From assembly GCA_019634715.1 (NCBI GenBank), contig JAHCAU010000010.1:62001-126000 (forward strand): a DNA stretch of 64,000 nucleotides, written 5' to 3'. Positions 13,401 through 20,318 of the stretch are shown piece by piece. This stretch comes from Lysobacter sp. Its GTDB lineage: Bacteria; Pseudomonadota; Gammaproteobacteria; Xanthomonadales; Xanthomonadaceae. The notes under the pieces were generated by a model, which was not told the origin of the DNA, ran no database searches, and worked only from the letters and a program-made list of their open reading frames with translations. The position numbers and the translations under genes are program-made. The number at the start of each line of letters is the position of its first letter. Position 1 is the stretch's first letter.

Positions 13401-13563
13401 GCGCCCCTCGCGGGCGCGTGGATTGAAACCCCGTGATGGTGCCGAGCCAAACGACCGCGTTCACGTCGCGCCCCTCTCGGGCGCGTGGATTGAAACACGA
13501 CCGACCAGGTGTCGCCCGTGCTGATGGCGTTGTCGCGCCCCTTGCGGGCGCGTGGATTGAAAC
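10436..13563 (+). CRISPR. Type I-C CRISPR array, 47 repeats and 46 spacers by eye
   Basis: The repeat is 32 bases, starting GTCGCGCCCCTCGCGGGC and ending GTGGATTGAAAC. It contains a GCGCCC/GGGCGC hairpin and the ATTGAAAC 3' handle usual for type I-C. I counted 47 repeat units with spacers of 33-37 bases. Most repeats are identical. Variants are at 11990 (two bases shorter), 12390 (one C to T), 12860 (disrupted 3' half, 34 bases), 13465 and 13532 (single substitutions). These cluster toward the trailer end, as expected for older units. Spacers at 11689-11723 and 11955-11989 differ by one base. All open frames within this region are artefacts of the repeat. Confidence 0.98.
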
Positions 13564-13604
13564 GACCTTGAGGTCATGATGAACGAGCACCGTCGCACCA
13601 TTGC

Positions 13605-13640
13605 GATGCCGGGTCCGTCGTAGAGGACGGACCCGGCATC
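13605..13640 (-). terminator. Strong hairpin between the array and the DUF2383 gene
   Basis: A perfect 15-bp stem (GATGCCGGGTCCGTC and its complement) surrounds a 6-base loop. It lies 4 bases past the stop of the minus-strand gene at 13645 and could also end the CRISPR transcript. Neither side has a T tract, so efficiency is uncertain. Confidence 0.6.
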
Positions 13641-13644
13641 GTCG

Positions 13645-14082
13645 TCACGCGGAAAGGCTGGCCTTGAGCGTCCGCATCTCGTTGTGGCAGGCGGCGATGC
13701 GCGGCAGGTGCGACTGCAGGATCGCGACGATGCGGGGATCCTGCGTTTCCTCGATGGCTTCGCGCAGGTTGGCCAGCAGCTTGTCCTCCATCTCTTCGAG
13801 CTGGCCGACGTACACCTTGTCGTCGTCGCTGCTGATCATCGCGAGCAGATCGGCATAGGCGCGACGCATCGCGCCGGAGAAGGTGCCGTCGGGATCGACG
13901 GTGGCGTCGTCGATGTGCAGGGTCTGCCGCAGCGACACGATCAGGTCGCGCTTGTGCTGGCCCATGTCGGTGAGGACGCGCCGCACATGCGGATCCTCGA
14001 CCTTCTCGAGTGCGCGGGTGTAGAAGGTCGCGCTGTCGGTCGCGACCTGGATCACTTCTTTCAGCTTGCCTGCATCGTTCAT
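13645..14082 (-). CDS. DUF2383 (PA2169-type) four-helix protein
   Basis: This 145-residue, all-helical, soluble protein matches the DUF2383/PA2169 family of ferritin-like four-helix-bundle proteins of unknown function. The N-terminus MNDAGKLKEVIQVATDSATF and the segments HVRRVLTDMGQHKRDLI and LPRIAACHNEMRTL are typical. The frame extends upstream, but ATG 14082 follows CAGGAGAC and gives the family's start. A sigma-54-like element lies about 95 bases upstream (14177-14191). It is the first member of the stress island after the CRISPR array. Confidence 0.85.
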   Translation of the reverse strand: MNDAGKLKEVIQVATDSATFYTRALEKVEDPHVRRVLTDMGQHKRDLIVSLRQTLHIDDATVDPDGTFSGAMRRAYADLLAMISSDDDKVYVGQLEEMEDKLLANLREAIEETQDPRIVAILQSHLPRIAACHNEMRTLKASLSA

Positions 14083-14176
14083 GACGGTCTCCTGTAAAGA
14101 CAAATGAATGGCAACGGTCCGGATCGAATGCGATGCGCTGGCGTCGCACTCGCCGTCATCCGCCGCTTGGAGACAA

Positions 14177-14191
14177 CCAAGGATCGTGCCA
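14177..14191 (-). promoter_or_regulatory. Candidate sigma-54 promoter for the DUF2383 gene (weaker)
   Basis: On the minus strand: TGGCACG-ATCC-TTGG. The -24 half is perfect; the -12 half has TTGG in place of TTGC. It diverges from the candidate at 14235. Confidence 0.45.
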
Positions 14192-14234
14192 GCACGGGCC
14201 AGCGAGGAAAGACGGGCGGTCGCGGGCATCGGGC

Positions 14235-14249
14235 TGGCATGGAAATCGC
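14235..14249 (+). promoter_or_regulatory. Candidate sigma-54 promoter for the BON-domain gene (weaker)
   Basis: TGGCATG-GAAA-TCGC. GG and GC dinucleotides are at the required spacing, with one mismatch in the -12 box. It lies about 105 bases before the ATG at 14355. Confidence 0.5.
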
Positions 14250-14354
14250 TTGATTCCATGTGCGATCCCGCAGGCATCAGGCAACGCGCACGATGCGCAT
14301 GCGCGATCGCGAGGTGAAACACGACCCCCATTTCAACGAAAGAGAGAGGACACC

Positions 14355-14738
14355 ATGAAAATCCTGCACACCAGCGCAGCAATGACCCGCCTGGCCGCCG
14401 CGGCGCTCGCGGCATGCGTGATGCTGGCCGGTCCGGCCGTCGCGCAACAGGCCGGGCAGCCTGAACAGACGCCCAGGAATGCCGGCGATGCCCGCAATGA
14501 AGGGAGCACCACCACTGCAGGCGACGCCTGGATCACCGCGAAAGTGAAGGCGGCGTTGCTGGCGGATACTGATGTCCGCGGTCTCGCCCTGGATGTCGAC
14601 ACGAAGGATGGCGTCGTGACCCTGCGTGGAACGGCGGTGACCCAGGCCGAGATCGATGCCGCGAAGAAGATCGCGAAGAACATCGAGGGCGTGCGCGACG
14701 TGGATGCGCGATCCGTTGCGATCGACGCGAAGCGCTAG
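14355..14738 (+). CDS. Periplasmic BON-domain protein
   Basis: This 127-residue protein resembles OsmY-type BON proteins, which bind membrane or ligand surfaces in the periplasm and are usually stress-induced. Residues 1-31 form a signal peptide ending at AVA-QQ. A low-complexity linker follows, then a single BON domain (AWITAKVKAALLADTDVRG through GVRDVDARSVAID). ATG 14355 follows AGAGAGAGGA. A sigma-54-like element lies upstream. Its product and the KGG-repeat protein encoded convergently downstream both fit a dehydration or osmotic stress role. Confidence 0.85.
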   Translation: MKILHTSAAMTRLAAAALAACVMLAGPAVAQQAGQPEQTPRNAGDARNEGSTTTAGDAWITAKVKAALLADTDVRGLALDVDTKDGVVTLRGTAVTQAEIDAAKKIAKNIEGVRDVDARSVAIDAKR

Positions 14739-14778
14739 CGCGCCGCAATGCGTCGCTGCGGCACCCCGGCCCGGCACG

Positions 14779-14809
14779 AAAAAGGCACAGGACGGATGTC
14801 CTGTGCCTT
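14779..14809 (-). terminator. Intrinsic terminator of the KGG-repeat gene
   Basis: On the minus strand, AAGGCACAGGAC and its complement form a 12-bp stem with a 4-base loop followed by a T run. It lies just downstream of the minus-strand stop at 14833. The stem could also serve the plus-strand BON gene. Confidence 0.85.
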
Positions 14810-14832
14810 CGGCCGTGACGCGCGAGGATCGA

Positions 14833-15243
14833 TCAGCGATTGCCGCCGCGATTGTTGTCGCCGCGGCCGCTCGAGTCGCCCTGGTTGCCGCCGCGGTTGC
14901 CGGAACTCCCGCGGGTATTGCCATCGTTGTCGTTCGTGCGGTTCTGGGCGCTGGCCTGGCCACCCTTGCGGCCGGCCTCGCGGGCTTCTTCCGAATCGAA
15001 CTCGTGGGCATTTCCGCTCTGGTGAGCCGCGCGGCCGCCCATGCTGGCGATCTGGCGCTGCTTGTCTTCATCCATGCCGGCGAAACCGCGGCCATCGTTG
15101 CCGTCCTGGTTCTGCTGCCGGCCCTGCTGGCCCTGCTGCTGGCCCTGGTTCCGGGTCTGGTTCTGACCCTGGCCCTGGCCCTGCTGCGTTCCGCCGCCCT
15201 GGTTGCGACCCTGGTTGTTGCGATCCTGGTTCTGGTTTGCCAT
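14833..15243 (-). CDS. KGG-repeat, Gly/Asn/Gln-rich stress protein
   Basis: This 136-residue protein is very rich in glycine, asparagine and glutamine and is predicted to be disordered. In the middle it carries the stress-induced KGG-type repeat (MDEDKQRQIASMGGRAAH and FDSEEAREAGRKGGQAS), as in GsiB- or YciG-like proteins linked to desiccation or general stress. ATG 15243 follows AGAAGAGG. A well-matched sigma-54 promoter lies 72 bases upstream at 15315-15329, and an intrinsic terminator follows the gene, so it is a monocistronic unit. Confidence 0.85.
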   Translation of the reverse strand: MANQNQDRNNQGRNQGGGTQQGQGQGQNQTRNQGQQQGQQGRQQNQDGNDGRGFAGMDEDKQRQIASMGGRAAHQSGNAHEFDSEEAREAGRKGGQASAQNRTNDNDGNTRGSSGNRGGNQGDSSGRGDNNRGGNR

Positions 15244-15314
15244 GACAATGCCTCTTCTCTGTTGGGGGATTGCGGGGCCGACGCGATGCGTGTCGGTCCG
15301 CGAATGAGCGATCC

Positions 15315-15329
15315 GCAACGATCGTGCCA
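15315..15329 (-). promoter_or_regulatory. Sigma-54 promoter of the KGG-repeat gene
   Basis: On the minus strand: TGGCACG-ATCG-TTGC, a full consensus match at correct spacing, 72 bases before the start codon. Confidence 0.75.
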
Positions 15330-15415
15330 CCCGCCCGCGCCGGCAGGATGCGCCCTCGCGCGTGCCGTGCGGTCATGCGCGCACGAAAAAATTGCCTTTG
15401 AACGCAGCGGTTTCG

Positions 15416-16000
15416 TCATGTCCTCAGCCGCGGATCCAGGCGGAAGGCGGTCATGGTGAAGTTGTCGATGCAGCCGGCGGTCGGATGCGCGGGGTTGAGC
15501 AGGACGTTGCCTTCGCCGGCGCAGGTCACGCTGGGGACGCGCAGGCCCAGGCAGCGCGCTTCGGCCGTCCATGCATCCCCGGCGGCGCGCACATCCCTGC
15601 CGCAGGGCACTTGATCCCAACCGATCGGATACTCGTTGAGGATGGACACGGCGGAACAGGGAATGCGCACCGTCACCAGCACGTGCGCATGCGGTGTGCG
15701 GCCTTCCAGTTCCACGAGATAGTCGAGAACGGCAAGCGGAATGCAGGTCGCCATGCGGATGAGCCCCATTTCCGGGGAGGCCCAGTGATTCTCCGTCCTG
15801 CCGATCATCTTCGCCAGCGAGGTGTCCTTGCGATGTCCTTCGACGATGCGGTAGAGCGCGAGTGTCGCGGGAATGTCCGTCGTCGCGTCGAGCGGAACGG
15901 CCGCCAGAGGCGACGCGTGGGAGGGTGGGTCGCTGGCCGGAAACGACGCGTCCAGTGCATCGTCGACAGGATTGTGCGGGGTGCCGTGCCGGGTGCTCAT
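15416..16000 (-). CDS. RES-domain protein (NAD-targeting toxin-like family)
   Basis: This 194-residue protein has an N-terminal ~45-residue extension followed by a RES domain. RES proteins such as MbcT/ParT act on NAD+ as phosphorylases or ADP-ribosylating toxins. The Arg motif (LALYRIVEG), the helix with LDYLVELEG, and the Ser-Asn motif (RVPSVTCAGEGNVLLNPAHP) are visible. The usual Xre/DUF2384 antitoxin is not adjacent. Instead a possible 35-residue ORF overlaps the start by 4 bases (ATGA). A sigma-54 promoter is 139 bases upstream. A paralogue lies at 20319. Confidence 0.8.
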   Translation of the reverse strand: MSTRHGTPHNPVDDALDASFPASDPPSHASPLAAVPLDATTDIPATLALYRIVEGHRKDTSLAKMIGRTENHWASPEMGLIRMATCIPLAVLDYLVELEGRTPHAHVLVTVRIPCSAVSILNEYPIGWDQVPCGRDVRAAGDAWTAEARCLGLRVPSVTCAGEGNVLLNPAHPTAGCIDNFTMTAFRLDPRLRT

Positions 16001-16104
16001 GGCCAGTCTCCCGCGGCTTCGGCAGCCGGGTCGGTTCGACGAGGCATCGCGGCTCCAGGCTCTTTCACGATTGCGGCGGACGGTGGCGGGTCGATGCGGT
16101 ACAT
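15997..16104 (-). CDS. Possible 35-residue small protein coupled to the RES gene
   Basis: A 35-codon frame (starting MYRIDPPPSAAIVKEP) has GGAGA five bases before its ATG. Its stop overlaps the RES ATG in ATGA fashion. It lies between the sigma-54 promoter at 16139-16153 and the RES gene, so it would be the first frame on the transcript. It matches nothing I know. It could be a leader peptide setting RES translation or a small partner protein. Short length keeps confidence low. Confidence 0.4.
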   Translation of the reverse strand: MYRIDPPPSAAIVKEPGAAMPRRTDPAAEAAGDWP

Positions 16105-16138
16105 GGTGTCTCCAGGGCATGGGGGCGACCGTTGGGCC

Positions 16139-16153
16139 GCAATGTTCGTGCCA
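16139..16153 (-). promoter_or_regulatory. Sigma-54 promoter of the RES operon
   Basis: On the minus strand: TGGCACG-AACA-TTGC, a full match to the -24/-12 consensus. It diverges from the sigma-54 promoter at 16302 across about 150 bases. Confidence 0.75.
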
Positions 16154-16301
16154 CCTGCGTTTCGCGTCCTCGCGCGCATCGATCGAATGCGCGACCCTGT
16201 TTTCCATGCAGGAATGAAAAAACTGCGCGCGAACTGAAAATGCGTCGCAACGGCATGCGCCGGATGTCGCGCATCGCAGCGTGCATGCAGGACGAAGGTG
16301 C

Positions 16302-16316
16302 TGGCATGTCTCTTGC
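16302..16316 (+). promoter_or_regulatory. Sigma-54 promoter of the hemerythrin-SDR operon
   Basis: TGGCATG-TCTC-TTGC, full -24/-12 match, about 39 bases before the hemerythrin start codon. Confidence 0.75.
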
Positions 16317-16354
16317 GCTTGACGAAGTTCAACCATGAATTTCCGGAAGAGACG

Positions 16355-16876
16355 ATGCCTGACGGCGAAAACGCAAACCACAACGCCATCGACCTGCTCC
16401 TGAACGACCACCGCGTCGTCGAGGCCCTGTTCGATCGATTCGAGGACGCTGGCGATCCCGACGAGGCGCTGGAGATCCTGCGCAGGATCGTGATCGAGCT
16501 GGCCGTGCATGCGCGGATCGAGGAAGAACTCTTCTATCCCGCGGCGCGGGCGGTGCTGGGAAGCGATGCCAAGGCGGTCCTGGACGAAGCCGCTGTCGAG
16601 CATGCCTCGCTCAAGAAGATGATCGTCGACCTGTCCGTGCTCACCGACGAGGACGATTTCTTCCGCGCCAAGGTGAAGGTGCTGGGCGAATACGTGAGGC
16701 ACCACGTCCTCGAAGAGGAGGGCGAACTCATCCCCATGATCGAGTCGTCGGGCATCGATCTCGACGCCCTCGGTCGCCGCCTGCGGCAGCGCAGGGAGAT
16801 CCTGCTGCAGGTCCACGACGTTCCGGAGCATGTCGATCCGGAGCAGAACCATGACAGCAACGGAGGACATCGCTGA
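16355..16876 (+). CDS. Hemerythrin HHE cation-binding protein
   Basis: This 173-residue helical protein has the hemerythrin HHE pattern. Candidate diiron ligands are His in LLNDHRVVEALF, His and Glu in VHARIEEELFYPA, His in VEHASLKKM and His in RHHVLEEEGELIP. Such proteins bind O2 or NO, or protect iron, under oxidative or nitrosative stress. ATG 16355 follows GGAAGAG; an upstream in-frame ATG at 16298 precedes the sigma-54 -24 element and is therefore unlikely. The stop overlaps the SDR start (TGATG), so the two are co-translated. Confidence 0.88.
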   Translation: MPDGENANHNAIDLLLNDHRVVEALFDRFEDAGDPDEALEILRRIVIELAVHARIEEELFYPAARAVLGSDAKAVLDEAAVEHASLKKMIVDLSVLTDEDDFFRAKVKVLGEYVRHHVLEEEGELIPMIESSGIDLDALGRRLRQRREILLQVHDVPEHVDPEQNHDSNGGHR

Positions 16877-17757
16877 TGAACGATCATGCAAGCAAGCCGT
16901 CCGGGAACGAAGCCCGGCAACCGCCGCAGACCCAGCCGGAGCAGCCGGGTGAACAGTCCGAGATGCATCCGCAGCCCGAATCGATCAGCGCGAACTATCG
17001 CGGCGCCGGAAAGCTCGAAGGCCGGGTCGCGGTCGTCACCGGCGGCGACAGCGGCATCGGTCGCGCGGTCGCGCTCCACTTCGCACGCGAAGGCGCGGAC
17101 GTGGTCGTGGCCTACCTCGACGAAGTCGAGGATGCGGAGGAGACCCGGCGGCTGATCGAAGCGGAAGGCGTCCGCTGCGCGCTCTTCGCCGGCGATCTTG
17201 GCGATCGCGCGGTGGCCGAGCGACTCGTCGAGCTCGCCGTGTCGACGTTCGACCGGATCGACATCCTGGTGAACAATGCGGGCGAGCAGCATCCCGTGGA
17301 TGCGCCGGAGGACCTGGAGACCGAGTGCATCGAAAGGACCTTCCGCACGAACGTGTTCTCCTACCTGCACGTCACCAGTCTCGCCCTGCCGCACATCCCC
17401 GAGGGCGGCTCGATCATCAACACCACGTCGGTGACCGCCGCGCGCGGCCACAAGACCCTGCTGGATTATTCGGCGACCAAGGGCGCCGTGCAGACGTTCA
17501 CGTTCTCGCTCGCGCAGGCCGTCGCCGATCGCGGCATCCGCGTCAACGCCGTGGCGCCGGGGCCGATCTGGACGCCGTTGATTCCGGCCAGCTTCGATGC
17601 GGACGAGGTCGCCCGGTTCGGCGCGAAGACCCTGATGAAGCGCGCCGGCCAGCCGTCCGAAGTCGCACCCGCCTACGTTTTCCTGGCGTCGGAGGACGGT
17701 TCCTACGTCACCGGACAGACCCTGCACGTCAACGGCGGGGGACACATCGGTGCCTGA
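16876..17757 (+). CDS. SDR-family NAD(P)-dependent oxidoreductase (YghA-like)
   Basis: This 293-residue short-chain dehydrogenase belongs to the YghA-like group with a proline/glutamine-rich N-terminal tail. The cofactor motif is VVTGGDSGIGRAVA, the structural motif LVNNAGEQ, and the catalytic pair is the Tyr and Lys in DYSATKGA, with a preceding Ser (TTSVTAA). C-terminal VTGQTLHVNGG is typical. The substrate is unknown; relatives reduce aldehydes. Its start overlaps the hemerythrin stop, so it shares the sigma-54 promoter at 16302. Confidence 0.92.
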   Translation: MNDHASKPSGNEARQPPQTQPEQPGEQSEMHPQPESISANYRGAGKLEGRVAVVTGGDSGIGRAVALHFAREGADVVVAYLDEVEDAEETRRLIEAEGVRCALFAGDLGDRAVAERLVELAVSTFDRIDILVNNAGEQHPVDAPEDLETECIERTFRTNVFSYLHVTSLALPHIPEGGSIINTTSVTAARGHKTLLDYSATKGAVQTFTFSLAQAVADRGIRVNAVAPGPIWTPLIPASFDADEVARFGAKTLMKRAGQPSEVAPAYVFLASEDGSYVTGQTLHVNGGGHIGA

Positions 17758-17978
17758 GGACAGGCATGCAGGCACCGGGGAAGCGAAGGCCTTCGCAGAG
17801 CGCTTGCTGCAACAGGGCCTGCATCTTCTGCGCCGTGGGGCGCGCCGACTCTGGCCTTGGGCGCGACGCGGGGAGAAGGGCGCGGCTGCGAATACGTCCG
17901 TCATCGGTGACGATGCGCATGCCCGCAGCCGGCAGGATGCCAGGTCCGCGCATCGGAGATGAAAGCCGGTGCGCGGGC

Positions 17979-18410
17979 TCAGCGGCAGCGCTGCAGCGCT
18001 GCCAGTATCTGCGACAGGCCTGCGGGTTTCACGATGTGTTCGTCGAAACCCGCTTCATGGCTGTCGGCCAGGTGCTGCGGCCGGCTGTAGCCGCTGTAGG
18101 CGATGAGATAGGGGCGGTGCGACTGCTTCCGCAGTGTTCGTGCGACATCGTAGCCATCCAGTTGCCCCGGCAGTTCGATGTCGCAGAGCAGGACGTCGTA
18201 GCGGACGGAGCGGCACTTGCACAGGGCCATCTCCGCATCGGTGGCGATGTCGACGGCATGGCCATGGGTCTGCAGGAGGAACTGCAGAGCAAGCGCATTG
18301 TCCAACTCGTCCTCGACGATGAGGATGCACAGGCTCGTCGGCCTGGCGATCTGCAGGCCATCCATCACGCGTTGTCCGTGCGCAGGGATCCTGCCTGAGT
18401 CATGGAACAT
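17979..18410 (-). CDS. Single-domain response regulator (receiver only)
   Basis: About 143 residues, essentially one CheY-like receiver domain: acidic pocket LIVEDE, phospho-acceptor Asp in VLLCDIELPG, and conserved Lys in HIVKPAG. There is no output domain. The start is uncertain: ATG 18410 (used here) or ATG 18365, neither with a good ribosome binding site. It overlaps the end of the H-box gene and is the last gene of the three-gene operon headed by the sigma-54 activator. It may be a phosphate sink or shuttle in that pathway. Confidence 0.82.
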   Translation of the reverse strand: MFHDSGRIPAHGQRVMDGLQIARPTSLCILIVEDELDNALALQFLLQTHGHAVDIATDAEMALCKCRSVRYDVLLCDIELPGQLDGYDVARTLRKQSHRPYLIAYSGYSRPQHLADSHEAGFDEHIVKPAGLSQILAALQRCR

Positions 18411-18624
18411 CGGCCGGCAGCGACAGCAGGTCGCGGGCGCGCGCCAGGCTTCGCGAGGCTCGTGCGAGGCTGTCGACGGCCTTGCCTGCCTGGCCCGCGA
18501 GCAGCAGTTGCTCCGCGGCGTGGACGCAGAACCCGGCCGCATTGACGGCATTGCGCAGGTCGTGGAGTCGTTGCCTGTCGAGCGTGGAAGCAGGGATGCG
18601 ATGGGTCTCAGCCATTTGCGGCAT
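18400..18624 (-). CDS. Small H-box (DHp-like) phosphotransfer protein
   Basis: This 74-residue helical protein contains RQRLHDLRNAVNAAGF, which looks like the H-box of histidine kinases (HDLRN) on the first helix of a two-helix hairpin. The second helix is ARASRSLARARDLLSL. There is no ATP-binding domain. Two starts are possible (18624 or 18615); the second overlaps the activator's stop. It lies between an NtrC-type activator and a lone receiver and overlaps both, so a phosphotransfer role is plausible. Function is inferred only from the motif and position. Confidence 0.65.
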   Translation of the reverse strand: MPQMAETHRIPASTLDRQRLHDLRNAVNAAGFCVHAAEQLLLAGQAGKAVDSLARASRSLARARDLLSLPADVP

Positions 18625-19939
18625 GGCGCAGGCGTGCGAGCTGGTTGTGGATGGTCCTCACGCTGACGCCCAGGGTGCGCGCGGTGGCGGACTTGTCGTT
18701 GTTGTGGAAGGCCAGGGTCTTGAGCAGCACCTTGGTTTCGATGTCCGCATACGACATGCCGACGGAAAACATGACCGAGGTGTCGGTTTCGTCGAGCACC
18801 GCCGGGGGAACGATGGTGGGCTTGACATGGATCAGGTCGCCATCGGTCAGCAGGTAGGCGCGCTGCACGGCACTGCGCAATTCGCGGACATTGCCCGGCC
18901 ACGGGTGATTGACGAGCAGTCGCTCGACGCCCGGTGCGAGGCGCTTGCGGTGGTTGTAGCGCTGGTTGAGCTTGTCCAGGAAGTGCTCGGCGAGCAGCAC
19001 GGCATCCTTGCCGCGCGAGCGCAGGGGCGGAATGTCCAGCTGCACGTCGGCAAGACGGTAGTAGAGATCCTCGCGCAGGTGTCCGTTCTGTACCGCTGCG
19101 AAGGGATTGCGGTTGGTCGCCGCCACGATGCGGACATCGGCCTCGATCTCGCCGAGGCCGCCCACGCGGACGAAGCGTCCGGTCTCGAGCACGCGCAGCA
19201 GGTAGACCTGCAGCGGCAGCGGCATTTCGGTGATCTCGTCGAGGAACAGGGTGCCCTTGTCGGCCTGCTCGACGAAACCGAGGTGCCGGTTGTTCGCGCC
19301 GGTGAAGCTGCCGCGTTCATGGCCGAACAACTGGCTCGCCAGGAGTTCCGGCGCGATCGCGCCGCAGTTCACCGCGACGAACTTGCCGGGGCGACCGCTG
19401 CGCTGGTGGATGGCGTTGGCGACGACTTCCTTGCCGGTGCCGCTTTCGCCCGCGACCAGAACCGAAGCGTCGGTGCGCGCGATGTTGCCGATGGCGTCGA
19501 TGACGGTGCGCATTTCGGTCGAAGCGCCGATGAGGCCGCATTCGACGGTCTGCCGGCTGAGCCGCGCGGCCGCGCGTTGCCGCGCGCGTTCGAACAGGGC
19601 CTCGAGCCGTTGCGGGATCAGCGGCTTGATCAGGTAGTCGATGAAGGGCTGGGCCACGGCTCGCGCGGCGGACTCGATGCTCGGCGTGCCGGTGACCAGG
19701 GCGATCTGGCCGTGCTGGGTCACGTCGATGCCGTCGAGGAAGTCGAATGCGGTGCCGTCCGGCAGCGACAGGTCGACCAGCATGAGGTCGATGTCCCGGG
19801 TTTCGGCGAACTGTCGGGACTCGGCGATCGAATGGGCCAGCAACGGCCGCATGCCGCCCAGCGAGACGAGATCGGCCGCGGCCTGCGCGAATTCGCGATC
19901 GTCGTCGAGGATGAGAACCGATGCGTTCGGATTCGACAT
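18608..19939 (-). CDS. NtrC-family sigma-54-dependent response regulator
   Basis: This 443-residue bacterial enhancer-binding protein activates RNA polymerase-sigma-54. Receiver domain: acidic pocket LILDDD, Asp in LMLVDLSLPD, Lys in YLIKPL. AAA+ domain: Walker A GESGTGKE, sigma-54 contact loop GHERGSFTGA (a serine replaces the first alanine of GAFTGA), Walker B TLFLDEI, sensor WPGNVREL. A Fis-type helix-turn-helix closes the protein (ATARTLGVSVRTIHNQLARL). It heads an operon with the H-box and receiver genes. Its own upstream region lacks a sigma-54 element. It is the obvious candidate activator of the sigma-54 promoters around it. Confidence 0.93.
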   Translation of the reverse strand: MSNPNASVLILDDDREFAQAAADLVSLGGMRPLLAHSIAESRQFAETRDIDLMLVDLSLPDGTAFDFLDGIDVTQHGQIALVTGTPSIESAARAVAQPFIDYLIKPLIPQRLEALFERARQRAAARLSRQTVECGLIGASTEMRTVIDAIGNIARTDASVLVAGESGTGKEVVANAIHQRSGRPGKFVAVNCGAIAPELLASQLFGHERGSFTGANNRHLGFVEQADKGTLFLDEITEMPLPLQVYLLRVLETGRFVRVGGLGEIEADVRIVAATNRNPFAAVQNGHLREDLYYRLADVQLDIPPLRSRGKDAVLLAEHFLDKLNQRYNHRKRLAPGVERLLVNHPWPGNVRELRSAVQRAYLLTDGDLIHVKPTIVPPAVLDETDTSVMFSVGMSYADIETKVLLKTLAFHNNDKSATARTLGVSVRTIHNQLARLRHAANG

Positions 19940-20318
19940 GCGTCAGCTCCTTGTTGAGCGCAAATCGTGCACGCGTTGGCGACGCTTCATGCGCGCGATC
20001 TGGCGGATTCATGTGCCATCCGTTGCCGTTGTCGACTGCTGCAACGCTGGGGATGGCCATGGAAGAACGGCCTGTGGATTGTTGTCCGAGGCAGGTTCCG
20101 TTTTCGTTATATCCGTCAGAAAACGGCATGAATTCAGGCGTTCGGCTCATCTTTCATTCATCGGTCGCCCTTGGTGCCTTGCGTTCTGCACGGAAAGGTC
20201 ATGCAGAATGCAATGCGCATGCGATGGGTCGAACCTGTCGAACGCAGGAGCGATTCTTGCTTGTCCCAATGACGGGTCCAGTCCACACCACGGCAGCCAC
20301 AAGGAGGAGTCGAACGCC
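19940..20318. other. Intergenic region between the sigma-54 activator and the second RES gene
   Basis: About 380 bases between divergent genes. It should contain the promoter of the activator operon, but I do not see a convincing -35/-10 pair. On the RES side a weak sigma-54-like element is at 20246-20260. An AAGGAGGAG ribosome binding site (20301-20309) precedes the RES ATG. No other gene was seen. Confidence 0.5.
20246..20260 (+). promoter_or_regulatory. Weak sigma-54-like element before the second RES gene
   Basis: AGGAGCG-ATTC-TTGC followed by T. The GG and TTGC elements are at the right spacing, but the CA of the -24 box is missing. Confidence 0.3.

Noticed and set aside
10436..13563. 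Many open frames of 60-310 codons on both strands within the array, with repeating peptides such as RARGLK or HAPARGAT.
   Set aside because: They are translations of the 32-base repeat and its spacers in different frames; no independent coding signal.
13564..13604. Additional degenerate CRISPR repeat after the last unit.
   Set aside because: The sequence following 13563 shows no match to the repeat; the array ends there.
14277..15620. A 447-codon minus-strand frame covering the BON and KGG-repeat region.
   Set aside because: It is a different frame from the KGG-repeat protein and antisense to the BON gene; the short genes have their own ribosome binding sites, promoters and terminator.
17750..17962. 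A 70-codon GTG-started frame overlapping the SDR stop, and a 74-codon minus-strand frame in the same place.
   Set aside because: No ribosome binding site, no recognisable family, and the two frames exclude each other; the region is simply the space between convergent operons.
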